Shown here: piece by piece, positions 54,949 through 62,980 of the stretch | Layout: every line of letters starts with the position of its first letter | Numbering within the stretch: position 1 is the stretch's first letter | NCBI GenBank assembly: GCA_965224755.1 | Contig: OZ245061.1 | Span: forward strand, 1,364,001 to 1,428,000 | Direction: 5' to 3' | Length of the DNA stretch: 64,000 nt | Origin: Hellea sp965224755 | GTDB taxonomy: Bacteria > Pseudomonadota > Alphaproteobacteria > Caulobacterales > Maricaulaceae | Position numbers and translations under genes: made by a program | Notes under the pieces: generated by a model | What the model saw: the letters and a program-made list of their open reading frames with translations, nothing else | Database searches by the model: none | Told to the model about the DNA's origin: nothing

Positions 54949-55947
54949 ATGGCAACCAAAAAAACCGCCCCAAAACCGCTTAAAACGGATAAAGCGGAAC
55001 TCCTTGACTATTACCGCACCATGCTGCTCATCCGCCGCTTTGAAGAAAAGGCCGGACAGCTTTACGGCATGGGCCAGATTGCCGGATTTTGTCATCTTTA
55101 TATCGGGCAGGAAGCCGTTGTTGTTGGCGCACGCGCAGGGATGATCGAGGGCGACCAGATGATTACGGGCTATCGCGACCACGGCCATATGCTCGCCTGC
55201 GGCATGGAATCGCGCGGCGTCATGGCGGAACTGACCGGACGCAGCGGCGGCTATTCGCGCGGCAAAGGCGGCTCGATGCACATGTTTAGCACGGAAAAGC
55301 ATTTTTACGGGGGCCACGGCATTGTTGGCGCGCAAGTGCCTATCGGCGCAGGGCTCGGCTTTGCCAATAAATATAAGGGTAACGGCAATGTCAGCCTCGC
55401 CTTTTTTGGCGACGGCGCGTCCAATCAGGGGCAGGTCTATGAAGCTTTCAATATGGCCAAGCTTTGGGACTTACCCGTCGTCTTTGTGATCGAGAATAAT
55501 CAATATGCCATGGGCACATCCGTGGTGCGCTCCTCCGCCGAGACTGAACTTTATAAACGCGGCTCCAGTTTCGAGATCAAAGGCCTTCAAGTTGACGGGA
55601 TGAATGTCCTAGAAGTGCGCGACGCTGCCAAAAAGGCTATCAAACACGCGCGGGACGGCAAGGGGCCGATGATTTTGGAAATGAAGACCTATCGTTATCG
55701 CGGCCATTCCATGTCCGATCCTGCCAAATATCGCACGCGTGAAGAGGTCACCAAAACCCGCTCTGAACGCGACCCGATTGATATGGCCAAACATCGTCTA
55801 TTGGCCGAGAAATGGACGGATGAAGAGGCTCTCAAAGCCATGGATAAAGAGATCAAAGCCATCGTCGCCGACGCGGCGCAGTTCGCGCAAGACAGCCCAG
55901 AGCCCGACCCGTCCGAGCTTTATACAGATGTATTGTTGGAGGCTTAG
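54949..55947 (+). CDS. pdhA: Pyruvate dehydrogenase E1 component, alpha subunit
   Basis: This is half of the thiamine-diphosphate decarboxylase that feeds acetyl units to E2. TPP and Mg2+ binding are seen in FFGDGASNQGQVYEAFNMAK and VIENNQYAMGTSV; GKGGSMHMFS and TYRYRGHSMSDPAKYR are the regulatory/active loops of the family. I prefer the ATG at 54949 (MATKKTAPK), the usual start; a GTG at 54937 would add four residues. pdhB begins two bases after its stop. Confidence 0.95.
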   Translation: MATKKTAPKPLKTDKAELLDYYRTMLLIRRFEEKAGQLYGMGQIAGFCHLYIGQEAVVVGARAGMIEGDQMITGYRDHGHMLACGMESRGVMAELTGRSGGYSRGKGGSMHMFSTEKHFYGGHGIVGAQVPIGAGLGFANKYKGNGNVSLAFFGDGASNQGQVYEAFNMAKLWDLPVVFVIENNQYAMGTSVVRSSAETELYKRGSSFEIKGLQVDGMNVLEVRDAAKKAIKHARDGKGPMILEMKTYRYRGHSMSDPAKYRTREEVTKTRSERDPIDMAKHRLLAEKWTDEEALKAMDKEIKAIVADAAQFAQDSPEPDPSELYTDVLLEA

Positions 55948-55949
55948 GC

Positions 55950-57320
55950 ATGGCGATTGATATAAAAATGCCGGCGCTGTCCCCAACCATGGAAGAGGGA
56001 ACGCTCTTCAAATGGCTGGTCAAAGAGGGCGATACGATAAGCTCCGGCGATATCCTCGCCGAGATTGAGACCGATAAAGCGACGATGGAAGTGGAGAGCA
56101 TTGACGAGGGCACGGTTGGTAAAATCGTGATCGCGGCGGGCGCAGAAAATGTCAAAGTAGGCACCGTGATTTTGCAATTGCTGGAAGAGGGGGAAGATGT
56201 GAGCGCCCTTTCTAAATCCAAATCCAATCATCCCCGCGAAGGCGGGGACCCAGTGGAAGCTGAGTCAAAACTAGGTTCCCGCCTACGCGGGAATGAAGGG
56301 GGTGAAAATGGGAACGAAAGTGGGGATGAGCGGAGTATGGTGGAAGTCACCGTCCGCGATGCCCTTCGCGACGCTATGGCCGAGGAAATGCGGCGGGACG
56401 AAACCGTTTTCGTTATGGGCGAAGAGGTCGCGGAATATCAGGGCGCCTATAAAGTCACGCGCGAGCTTTTGCAGGAATTTGGCGCAAAACGCGTGGTTGA
56501 TACGCCGATAACTGAATATGGCTTTGCCGGTATCGGCGTCGGCGCGGCGATGGGAGGGCTGCGCCCGATTGTCGAATTTATGACCTTTAATTTTGCTATG
56601 CAGGCGATTGACCACATTATCAATTCAGCCGCCAAGACGCTCTATATGTCGGGCGGGCAGATGCGCTGCCCGATTGTCTTTCGCGGGCCTAATGGTGCCG
56701 CTTCGCGGGTCGGCGCGCAACACAGCCATGATTACGCAAGCTGGTATGCCAATGTGCCGGGGCTGAAAGTGATCGCGCCTTATGACGCCGCCGACGCCAA
56801 AGGCCTGCTCAAAGCCGCCATCCGCGACCCTAATCCTGTTGTCTTTTTGGAGCATGAACTGATGTATGGCGAGACATTTGAGGTGCCTGATATGGATGAT
56901 TTTGTCATCCCGATTGGCAAAGCTAAGGTGCGCCGCGAGGGGATAGATGTTACTATAGTGGCGTTCTCGCGCATGGTCGGGCGGGCGCTGGAGGCGGCAG
57001 AAATATTGGCAGGCGAGGGCATCGACGCCGAGATCATCGACCTACGCACCATCCGTCCGCTGGACAGCGATACGGTGGTTAAGAGCGTCAAGAAAACCAA
57101 CCGGCTCGTCTGCGTCGAAGAAGGCTGGGGCCAATCCGGCATAGGCGCAGAAATCGCCGCCCGCGTGGTGGCCGAAGCTTTTGATTATTTGGATGCCCCG
57201 CCCGAGCGGGTATTTCAGGTGGATGTGCCATTGCCCTATGCAGGGAATCTGGAAGCGCTGAGTTTGCCGGGGACAGAGGATGTGGTGGCTGCGGCTAAGA
57301 AGGTTTGTTATGTCAGGTGA
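55950..57320 (+). CDS. pdhB: Pyruvate dehydrogenase E1 component, beta subunit, with N-terminal lipoyl domain
   Basis: Residues 1-78 are a lipoyl domain with the lipoylated Lys in ETDKATMEVES. Residues about 130-456 are the transketolase-like E1-beta (VRDALRDAMAEEMRRDETVF, then the TPP-side FMTFNFAMQAIDHI and C-terminal VEEGWGQSGIG). A fused lipoyl domain is known in alphaproteobacteria. The linker at about residues 93-124 is coded by a palindromic repeat, see that entry. GGAGG lies seven bases before the ATG inside the end of pdhA. Its last 11 bases overlap the next gene. Confidence 0.95.
   Translation: MAIDIKMPALSPTMEEGTLFKWLVKEGDTISSGDILAEIETDKATMEVESIDEGTVGKIVIAAGAENVKVGTVILQLLEEGEDVSALSKSKSNHPREGGDPVEAESKLGSRLRGNEGGENGNESGDERSMVEVTVRDALRDAMAEEMRRDETVFVMGEEVAEYQGAYKVTRELLQEFGAKRVVDTPITEYGFAGIGVGAAMGGLRPIVEFMTFNFAMQAIDHIINSAAKTLYMSGGQMRCPIVFRGPNGAASRVGAQHSHDYASWYANVPGLKVIAPYDAADAKGLLKAAIRDPNPVVFLEHELMYGETFEVPDMDDFVIPIGKAKVRREGIDVTIVAFSRMVGRALEAAEILAGEGIDAEIIDLRTIRPLDSDTVVKSVKKTNRLVCVEEGWGQSGIGAEIAARVVAEAFDYLDAPPERVFQVDVPLPYAGNLEALSLPGTEDVVAAAKKVCYVR
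56228..56323 (+). repeat. Palindromic element inside pdhB (in-frame, coding)
   Basis: A 69-bp core with inverted ends (TCATCCCCGC at 56228, GCGGGAATGA ending at 56296), plus about 27 bases of shared tail. It encodes HPREGGDPVEAESKLGSRLR and the following GNEGG in the lipoyl linker. It is 66 of 69 bases identical to the copy in pdhC and in the same frame. Length 69 is divisible by three, so the frame is kept. Confidence 0.85.
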
Positions 57321-57720
57321 GGAAATTAAGAGCCTAAAGCGTGAAGTGCGCGAAATTAGAACAATACAATTCGTGCCGGGTTATTATGCTGATATCACGT
57401 TAGAGGTAGGCGACCTAAATAATGGACAAGCCGTCGATATTTATAGGGTTACATTTCCAAATCCTCGGCGGGTTGATGTATTTTCTGACGAGAATTTTAA
57501 TGAAAGCTATTGCCCAGAATGGTCAGAAGTAACTCTAGCATTTCCAGACTTTCCTGATGTTTACGAAACTCCAAAATCTAAGTATTTGCAGCGATATAAA
57601 AACCTTGAAAAAAGCGGTAAAAGCCTAAGGCATTTTGTTATTCACACTGACGCAAACGGAATGATCCATGTTTTAACCCACCATCCACCTGTTTTGACGT
57701 CTTTTCCTGATTGGTTTTGA
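57310..57720 (+). CDS. Unknown protein inserted between pdhB and the E2 gene
   Basis: A 136-residue cytoplasmic protein I do not recognise. It begins MSGEEIKSLKREVREIRT and is rich in aromatic residues (VPGYYADITLEVGDLNNG, ESYCPEWSEVTLAFPDFPDV). No signal or membrane helix is visible. The ATG at 57310 overlaps the pdhB stop by 11 bases, so it is likely to be coupled. The DNA is noticeably richer in A+T than pdhB, which suggests acquisition. It has no counterpart in usual pdh operons. Confidence 0.65.
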   Translation: MSGEEIKSLKREVREIRTIQFVPGYYADITLEVGDLNNGQAVDIYRVTFPNPRRVDVFSDENFNESYCPEWSEVTLAFPDFPDVYETPKSKYLQRYKNLEKSGKSLRHFVIHTDANGMIHVLTHHPPVLTSFPDWF

Positions 57721-57732
57721 GAGAAGATTATT

Positions 57733-57918
57733 ATGCCGATTGAAATTCTCATGCCTTCTTTATCCCAAACTACCCCACTCTTCCGCTCATCCCAGCGTAG
57801 GCTGGGATCCAGTTTTCCTTTACTGGACATCTGGATACCTGCCTTCGCAGGTATGAGCGGAGAAGGGGGAAGGAATTTACTATGCAACATGTTGCAAAAC
57901 CAAGGAGACGACCCATGA
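57733..57918 (+). pseudogene. First displaced copy of the E2 (pdhC) 5' end
   Basis: The first 24 bases, coding MPIEILMP, are identical to the start of pdhC at 58800; the next codons (SLSQT against ALSPT) are a decayed copy. The frame then runs through a palindromic repeat and stops at 57918, where its TGA overlaps the ATG of the lipoprotein gene (ATGA). It keeps a ribosome-site-like GAGAAG. It probably makes no functional protein; it may serve as a leader that couples translation to the next gene. Confidence 0.7.
57783..57860 (+). repeat. Palindromic element, variant copy, upstream of the lipoprotein gene
   Basis: CCGCTCAT (57783) and ATGAGCGG (ending 57860) are inverted ends. Inside are two small hairpins, CCCAGC/GCTGGG and ACCTGC/GCAGGT. 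The layout of the hairpins and the ATCCAG/CTGGAT steps resembles the elements in pdhB and pdhC, so it is probably the same broad family. Confidence 0.7.
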
Positions 57919-58373
57919 AAAAATTAATGCTGACGACGACACTGATGGCGCTGTTAGGCGCGGCGGCTTGTTCGCAGAGCGCGGCTCCCACGGATCCTGC
58001 GATTAACGCCGCCGATAAAACCAAAATCGAGGCGGCTGTGATGGATTATTTTGATGGGCAGGGTGAAGCCAGTCTTGAGCGTCTTGACCGCGCCTTTAAC
58101 GATAATGCCTCAATGTTTGGGGTCATCACCGATAAGGACGGGAATGCAGGCCTGAAAGTCTGGCCGAAAATGAGCGCCGTTATCGTCAATTGGTCAAAAA
58201 ATGAAAACCCGGCAGGCGCAGGCCGCGACCACGCCTTTCTTGATATTGAAGTCACAGATGACCGGATCGCCACGGTGCATTTTCGCTCCGCTGATAGGTT
58301 TTATGATGTGCTCACACTTGTGAAAATCAACGGCGAGTGGGAAATCGCCGCCAAAGTCTTTGTGCGGCAATAA
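57915..58373 (+). CDS. Lipoprotein with NTF2/lumazine-binding-like domain
   Basis: The signal peptide MKKLMLTTTLMALLGAAAC ends at a lipobox Cys. The rest (about 130 residues) resembles the putative lumazine-binding/SnoaL-type cone fold: KIEAAVMDYFDGQGEASLER, AFNDNASMFGVI, then HVRSA-like strands and a final VLTLVKINGEWEIAAKVF. Such folds bind small molecules or act as enzymes; the ligand is unknown. I chose the ATG at 57915 with AGGAG seven bases upstream. It does not belong to a typical pdh operon and was probably inserted. Confidence 0.78.
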   Translation: MKKLMLTTTLMALLGAAACSQSAAPTDPAINAADKTKIEAAVMDYFDGQGEASLERLDRAFNDNASMFGVITDKDGNAGLKVWPKMSAVIVNWSKNENPAGAGRDHAFLDIEVTDDRIATVHFRSADRFYDVLTLVKINGEWEIAAKVFVRQ

Positions 58374-58382
58374 GGATTAATT

Positions 58383-58460
58383 ATGCCCATTGAAATTCTC
58401 ATGCCTGCGCTTTCCCCGGTTATAACGGCCAACACAGTGAGGAGTCCTGATCATGTCTAA
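58383..58460 (+). pseudogene. Second displaced copy of the E2 (pdhC) 5' end
   Basis: A 25-codon frame starts MPIEILMPALSP, exactly as E2, then departs (VITANTVRSPDHV) and stops. Over 36 bases it differs from the pdhC start at only a few positions. AAGGA precedes the ATG. Its end overlaps the start of the DUF2834 gene by eight bases, so it could couple translation to it. See the companion copy at 57733. Confidence 0.7.
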
Positions 58461-58800
58461 ATCCGTTTTTCTGGGTCTGTCACTGGTGCTGGCGCTTATA
58501 TTTGCCGCTTTATTTGCCTTTATCGTCTTGCCGCCCATGCTGGCTAGCGGCGATATTTTTGGAGCGCTCTCCGCTGGTTTTGTTAATCCTTACGCTACGG
58601 GATATTCGCTGGACGCGATTTTTTGCGGACTGATTTTGATTGTCTGGATAGTCTATGAACGGGCGAGCCTTGGCATAAAACAGGGCTGGATTTGTATTTT
58701 GCTGACCTTCGTGCCGGGCGTAGCCGTGGGTCTTGGCCTGTATTTATTCCTGCGCACGCGCCAGCTTAGCTCTGGCCAGCTAAAAACCGGAGCCGCCTAA
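58453..58800 (+). CDS. DUF2834-like small membrane protein
   Basis: A 115-residue inner-membrane protein with three predicted helices (MSKSVFLGLSLVLALIFAAL near the start). AGFVNPYATGYSLDAIFCGL and IVYERASLGIKQGWI follow the DUF2834 pattern. Function is unknown. It is placed between the second E2 5' copy and the real pdhC, whose ATG shares one base with its TAA. It looks like inserted cargo in the pdh operon. Confidence 0.75.
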   Translation: MSKSVFLGLSLVLALIFAALFAFIVLPPMLASGDIFGALSAGFVNPYATGYSLDAIFCGLILIVWIVYERASLGIKQGWICILLTFVPGVAVGLGLYLFLRTRQLSSGQLKTGAA

Positions 58801-60167
58801 TGCCGATTGAAATTCTCATGCCTGCGCTGTCTCCGACGATGGAGGAAGGCACTTTGTCGACATGGCTGATTGCCGAGGGGGATGAAGTGTGCTCCGGCGA
58901 TATCATGGCCGAGATCGAGACCGACAAAGCGACGATGGAAATCGAAGCTGTGGAAGAGGGAACAGTTGCCAAGCTGCTGGTTGCGGCCGGCACGGAGGGC
59001 GTGAAAGTGAATGCGCCGATTGCGATTTTGCTGGAAGAAGGTGAAGATGCTGCGGCGCTTGATAATTACGAAGCTGGCGGCGGTTCTGCCCTTACTAAAT
59101 CCGCTGCGGTTCCCTCCTCTGCCTCCGATCATCCCCGCGCAGGCGGGGACCCAGTTGAAGCTGAGTCAAAACTAGGTTCCCGCCTTCGCGGGAATGATGG
59201 GGGAGGGGATGGGAACGAAAGCGGGGATAGGGTTAAAGCCTCGCCCCTCGCTAAACGTCTCGCCTCTGAGGCCGGGCTTGACCTTGGCTCTCTCTCCGGC
59301 TCCGGCCCCAATGGGCGGATTGTGAAGGCCGATATTGAAGCGGCGCAAGCCGGGGCCTCTTCCGGTGCGCGTGCGGCATCCGTTGCTAGAGACCCCGCTC
59401 TTCAGCGGGGCGAGTCCACCGAACTCGGCATGCCGCTGGGCGGCGGCGCAGAATACCTCACGCGTATGGGCGTCGAGGCAGGGTCTTACGATCTTATCCC
59501 GCTAAATAATATTCAAAGGATTGTCGCCAAGCGCCTTACCGAATCCCATACCAATGTCCCGGACTTCCCGCTTACCGTGGATTGCGAGATCGACGAGCTT
59601 CTCAAAATGCGCAAACAGCTCAATGCCCAAGCGCCTGAAGGCGTGAAAATATCCGTCAATGACATGCTTATTCGCGCCTCGGCGCTGGCGCTTAAACATG
59701 TCCCCGAAGCCAATGCCAGCTATACGCCGGATGGTGTCGCCTTGCACAAACATGCCGATGTCGCCGTGGCTGTCGCCATTGATGGCGGGCTGATTACCCC
59801 GATTGTGCGCGGGGCCGAAAATAAAGGCCTGTCCGGCATTTCCTCCGAGATGAAAGACCTAGCGGCCCGCGCGAAAGACCGAAAACTCAAGCCGCAGGAA
59901 TATCAGGGCGGGACGTTTTCCATCTCCAATCTCGGCATGATGGGGATCAAGGAATTTGGCTCTATCATCAATGAACCCCACGGCATGATACTCTCCGTCG
60001 GGGCCGGGGCCCCGCGGCCTGTGGTCAAAGACGGCGCTATCGCTGTGGCCACGGTGATGACCGTAACCCTGACCTGCGATCACCGCGTGGTCGACGGCGC
60101 GCTCGGCGCGAAATGGCTGCAGCACTTTAAGCGCTATGTCGAAACGCCGATCACGATGATGCTTTAA
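58800..60167 (+). CDS. pdhC: Dihydrolipoyllysine acetyltransferase (pyruvate dehydrogenase E2)
   Basis: This is the E2 core of pyruvate dehydrogenase. The lipoyl domain (residues 1-78) has ETDKATMEIEA; the peripheral-subunit-binding domain is at about 150-190 (ASPLAKRLASEAGLDLGSL); and the catalytic domain ends in the acetyltransferase motif CDHRVVDGALGAKW. The 455 residues are normal. The linker between the first two domains holds the same palindromic repeat as pdhB. It is separated from pdhB by three extra genes and two partial copies of its own start, which is unusual. Confidence 0.95.
   Translation: MPIEILMPALSPTMEEGTLSTWLIAEGDEVCSGDIMAEIETDKATMEIEAVEEGTVAKLLVAAGTEGVKVNAPIAILLEEGEDAAALDNYEAGGGSALTKSAAVPSSASDHPRAGGDPVEAESKLGSRLRGNDGGGDGNESGDRVKASPLAKRLASEAGLDLGSLSGSGPNGRIVKADIEAAQAGASSGARAASVARDPALQRGESTELGMPLGGGAEYLTRMGVEAGSYDLIPLNNIQRIVAKRLTESHTNVPDFPLTVDCEIDELLKMRKQLNAQAPEGVKISVNDMLIRASALALKHVPEANASYTPDGVALHKHADVAVAVAIDGGLITPIVRGAENKGLSGISSEMKDLAARAKDRKLKPQEYQGGTFSISNLGMMGIKEFGSIINEPHGMILSVGAGAPRPVVKDGAIAVATVMTVTLTCDHRVVDGALGAKWLQHFKRYVETPITMML
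59129..59226 (+). repeat. Palindromic element inside pdhC (in-frame, coding)
   Basis: The same 69-bp core (59129-59197) and tail as in pdhB, in the same orientation and reading frame, encoding HPRAGGDPVEAESKLGSRLR and GNDGG. Three base differences separate the two cores. It lies in the flexible linker after the lipoyl domain, where extra residues are tolerated. Confidence 0.85.
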
Positions 60168-60182
60168 GAGTGAGCCGTTATC

Positions 60183-60248
60183 AGTGAGCAGTGAGCAGTG
60201 AGCAGGGAAAAAGATAACTCCTCACTACTCACTGTTCACTGCTCACTC
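60183..60248 (+). repeat. Heptamer repeat forming a large hairpin after pdhC
   Basis: AGTGAGC occurs three times in tandem at 60183-60203 and returns inverted with a few changes at 60219-60248, giving a long stem around GAAAAAGATAACT. It may stop transcription or stabilise the pdh message. It is typical of short dispersed repeats. Confidence 0.75.
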
Positions 60249-60336
60249 CAAACTCTCTTACTGCGCGAACCCTCTTGCCCCAATCAGGCCATAATCTATA
60301 CTTAACAATAGATTAAAGGCTTTGGAGGGCCGGATT

Positions 60337-61404
60337 ATGATCGTTAAATCAATCATTGCAGGGACTGTGCTTTCGCTCATGGCGGGCGGCGTTGTCTATT
60401 TCGGAACCGATGTTGAGGCTGAAAATGCGGGGGAGACGGCACTTGCCGGGCATCCTCATACAGAGAAAACACCTGCCGAGACGAAGATAAAAGCCAAAAA
60501 ACTTACCGTCAAAAAGGCCTCATCTATTCCCGAAAAATTAGCCGAAGCCGAGCCGAAACCGCAGAAAAAATGGCTCGATCAATATCTGAAAACGGAAACC
60601 CCGAAAACCGAAACGGTCACCACGAAAACTGTCACTACTGAGGAGACTGTTGAAATTGATGATGAAGATCATGAGACTGGCAATGGCGCATCAGCCAAAG
60701 ACACGGGTAAATTCGTCGTTGATGAAGACAAAGTCATAGAGGTCGAGCTCTTCACCGAAGACGAGATTGAAAAAGGCGAGGGTAACAAGACGGTCGATGT
60801 TCAGGTCATGAAGGGCGCCGACGGCATAACCACTATCGAGACTGAAACCATTGATATGGGCGATGGCAAGATCATGAAAATCGTCAAAAAAATTGTGACG
60901 TCTGAGGGTCATAACGGTGACGGCGAACACAAGATACACGTCAAAGTCCTGACTGACGGTAAGCATCATAGCGATATGGAGTCCGAAACCCTCAAAATGG
61001 GTGATGGTAAAATCATCAAAATTATTACCAAGAAATCTATCGGTGATTTGATGCATGAAGCTAAGCACAAAGATATTTCATCAACGGTCAAAACCGTGAT
61101 GGAACAGGCCGAGAAAATCGAAATGCCGGAATTGCGTGACCGGGCTTATCTCGATCTTGTATCCTACGCGCTGGATCATGGTGATTACGGAGTCGCCAAT
61201 ACGGCGCTGGAGAAGATCAATCAAGTCGAGCTTCGCGACACCGCCCGCAACCGTATCGCTATCGCCTATGCCAAAGACGGACAAGCGGATGCGGCCTTTG
61301 CTATCATGGATGATCTCGAAGTCGAGGCGCTTAGGGACGTCATGCGCCTACAAGTGATCGAAGCCATGATCGTGCCGGAGGAATTGCCGAAAGATATGCA
61401 GTAA
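60337..61404 (+). CDS. Membrane-anchored protein of unknown function with charged linker and helical repeats
   Basis: A 355-residue protein I do not recognise. One N-terminal helix (IIAGTVLSLMAGGVVYFG) is a signal or anchor; the rest is periplasmic. Residues 30-120 are a charged Lys/Thr/Glu linker. Two related segments, TETIDMGDGKIMKIVKK and SETLKMGDGKIIKIITKK, lie near residues 170 and 215. The C-terminal 100 residues have three helical repeats marked ELRDRAYLDLVSYALDHGD, ELRDTARNRIAIAYAKDGQ and ALRDVMRLQVIEAM, like TPR units. I chose the ATG at 60337, eight bases behind GGAGG. It sits between pdhC and lpd without an obvious tie to them. Confidence 0.7.
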   Translation: MIVKSIIAGTVLSLMAGGVVYFGTDVEAENAGETALAGHPHTEKTPAETKIKAKKLTVKKASSIPEKLAEAEPKPQKKWLDQYLKTETPKTETVTTKTVTTEETVEIDDEDHETGNGASAKDTGKFVVDEDKVIEVELFTEDEIEKGEGNKTVDVQVMKGADGITTIETETIDMGDGKIMKIVKKIVTSEGHNGDGEHKIHVKVLTDGKHHSDMESETLKMGDGKIIKIITKKSIGDLMHEAKHKDISSTVKTVMEQAEKIEMPELRDRAYLDLVSYALDHGDYGVANTALEKINQVELRDTARNRIAIAYAKDGQADAAFAIMDDLEVEALRDVMRLQVIEAMIVPEELPKDMQ

Positions 61405-61423
61405 ATTTTTAGCAATACCTGTT

Positions 61424-61498
61424 CCCCGCCTTGAGCGGGGATCTCCCTGCGTTTGAGACAGCACTCCAATTGAAGGAGGCCCCCGCTCAAGGCGGGGG
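61424..61498 (+). repeat. Palindromic repeat between the unknown gene and lpd
   Basis: CCCCGCCTTGAGCGGGG (61424-61440) and its inverse CCCCGCTCAAGGCGGGG (61481-61497) are perfect 17-bp inverted arms, each itself able to fold. The spacer contains ATCTCC/GGAGGC flanks. It is another short repeat, of a different sequence from those in pdhB and pdhC, and may work as a bidirectional terminator. Confidence 0.8.
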
Positions 61499-61588
61499 AC
61501 ACAATATGGGGCGGGGAATATACACAAATAGCAGTTCTAATTCACTGTAAAACCTGTATAGATACGGGAAATTATTTACAGGCTTTCC

Positions 61589-62980
61589 ATGACCGACTCT
61601 ACCTTCGATGTCATCATTATCGGCTCCGGCCCCGGTGGATATGTGACCGCTATTCGCGCCGCACAGCTTGGTTTTAAAACCGCGATTGTCGAGAAGGCCG
61701 AGCTTGGCGGCGTCTGCCTGAATTGGGGCTGCATCCCGACCAAAGCTTTGCTGCGTTCGGCGGAAATCTATCACAATATGCAACATGCGGCAGATTACGG
61801 ATTATCGGCGTCTCCGCAATTTGATCTCAAAGCCATCGTTGGGCGCTCACGCACTATTGCCGGGCAGCTCTCGGGCGGGATCAAACATTTGATGAAGAAA
61901 AACAAAATCACGGTAATTACGGGTTTTGCCACTTTGAAAAAAGGCAAAGACGCCCCGACTGTAGTCGTGGACGGTAAAGACTACACCGCCAAACATGTTA
62001 TTCTGGCGACAGGTGCCCGCGCCCGCACTATCCCGCAAGCCGGGCTGGAGCCGGACGGGAAATTCATCTGGACGGCGAAGGAAGCCATGGTGCCCGATGC
62101 CATGCCAAATAAACTCCTCGTCATTGGCTCAGGCGCAATCGGGATGGAATTTGCCAGTTTCTATGCAGCTTTTGGTTCCGATGTCACCGTCGTCGAAATG
62201 CTTGACCGTATCCTGCCCGCCGAAGATGCCGAGATTTCAAAAATAGCCCGTAAGGCTTTTGAAAAACGCGGCGTCACCATCCATACGGAAACTCAGGCAG
62301 GCGTAAAGCTTGGCAAGAGCGGCGTTACGGCGACGCTGACAACAGGCGGCAAATCCGAAACCGCTGATTTTGATCGCGTCATTCTCGCTATCGGCATTGT
62401 TGGCAATACGGAAGATATGGGCTTGGGTGCGCTCGGCGTGAAAATCGACCGCACACATATTGAAGTGGACGCGTACAGTCGCGCCGGCGTCAAAGGCCTC
62501 TATGCGATTGGCGATGTCACGACCCCGCCTTGGCTGGCCCATAAAGCCTCGCATGAGGGTATTATCTGTATCGAGAAAATCGCGGGGAAAAACCCGCATC
62601 CGCTCAATGCCAATGCCATACCGGGCTGCACCTATTGTCACCCGCAAGTGGCTAGTGTCGGCTATACCGAAGCGGGGGCCATTGAGGCGGGACACAAAGT
62701 TAAAATCGGGCGCTTTCCCTTTATCGGCAACGGCAAAGCCATCGCTCTGGGCGAGCCTGAGGGCCTTATTAAAACTGTGTTTGATGCCGTGTCCGGCGAG
62801 CTTTTAGGCGCTCATATGATCGGCGCAGAAGTGACCGAGCTTATCCAAGGCTATACCATTGCGCAGAAATTAGAGACGACAGAACATGAATTGATGGAAA
62901 CTGTTTTCCCGCATCCTACGCTTTCAGAGATGATGCACGAAACGGTGCTGGATGCTTACGACCGCACCATCCATTTTTAA
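61589..62980 (+). CDS. lpd: Dihydrolipoamide dehydrogenase (E3)
   Basis: This FAD enzyme reoxidises lipoyl groups of the pyruvate dehydrogenase complex. VIIIGSGPGGYVTAIRAAQLG binds FAD (given as the N-terminal stretch), GGVCLNWGCIPTKALL carries the redox-active Cys pair near residues 42-47, LVIGSGAIGMEFASF binds NAD, and HPTLSEMMHET has the active-site His-Glu. The 463 residues are typical. The stop overlaps the convergent acyltransferase stop. Confidence 0.96.
   Translation: MTDSTFDVIIIGSGPGGYVTAIRAAQLGFKTAIVEKAELGGVCLNWGCIPTKALLRSAEIYHNMQHAADYGLSASPQFDLKAIVGRSRTIAGQLSGGIKHLMKKNKITVITGFATLKKGKDAPTVVVDGKDYTAKHVILATGARARTIPQAGLEPDGKFIWTAKEAMVPDAMPNKLLVIGSGAIGMEFASFYAAFGSDVTVVEMLDRILPAEDAEISKIARKAFEKRGVTIHTETQAGVKLGKSGVTATLTTGGKSETADFDRVILAIGIVGNTEDMGLGALGVKIDRTHIEVDAYSRAGVKGLYAIGDVTTPPWLAHKASHEGIICIEKIAGKNPHPLNANAIPGCTYCHPQVASVGYTEAGAIEAGHKVKIGRFPFIGNGKAIALGEPEGLIKTVFDAVSGELLGAHMIGAEVTELIQGYTIAQKLETTEHELMETVFPHPTLSEMMHETVLDAYDRTIHF

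Noticed and set aside
57733..57918. A separate small lipoyl-domain protein
   Set aside because: Only the first eight to thirteen residues resemble E2; there is no lipoyl Lys motif and the rest is translated palindromic repeat.
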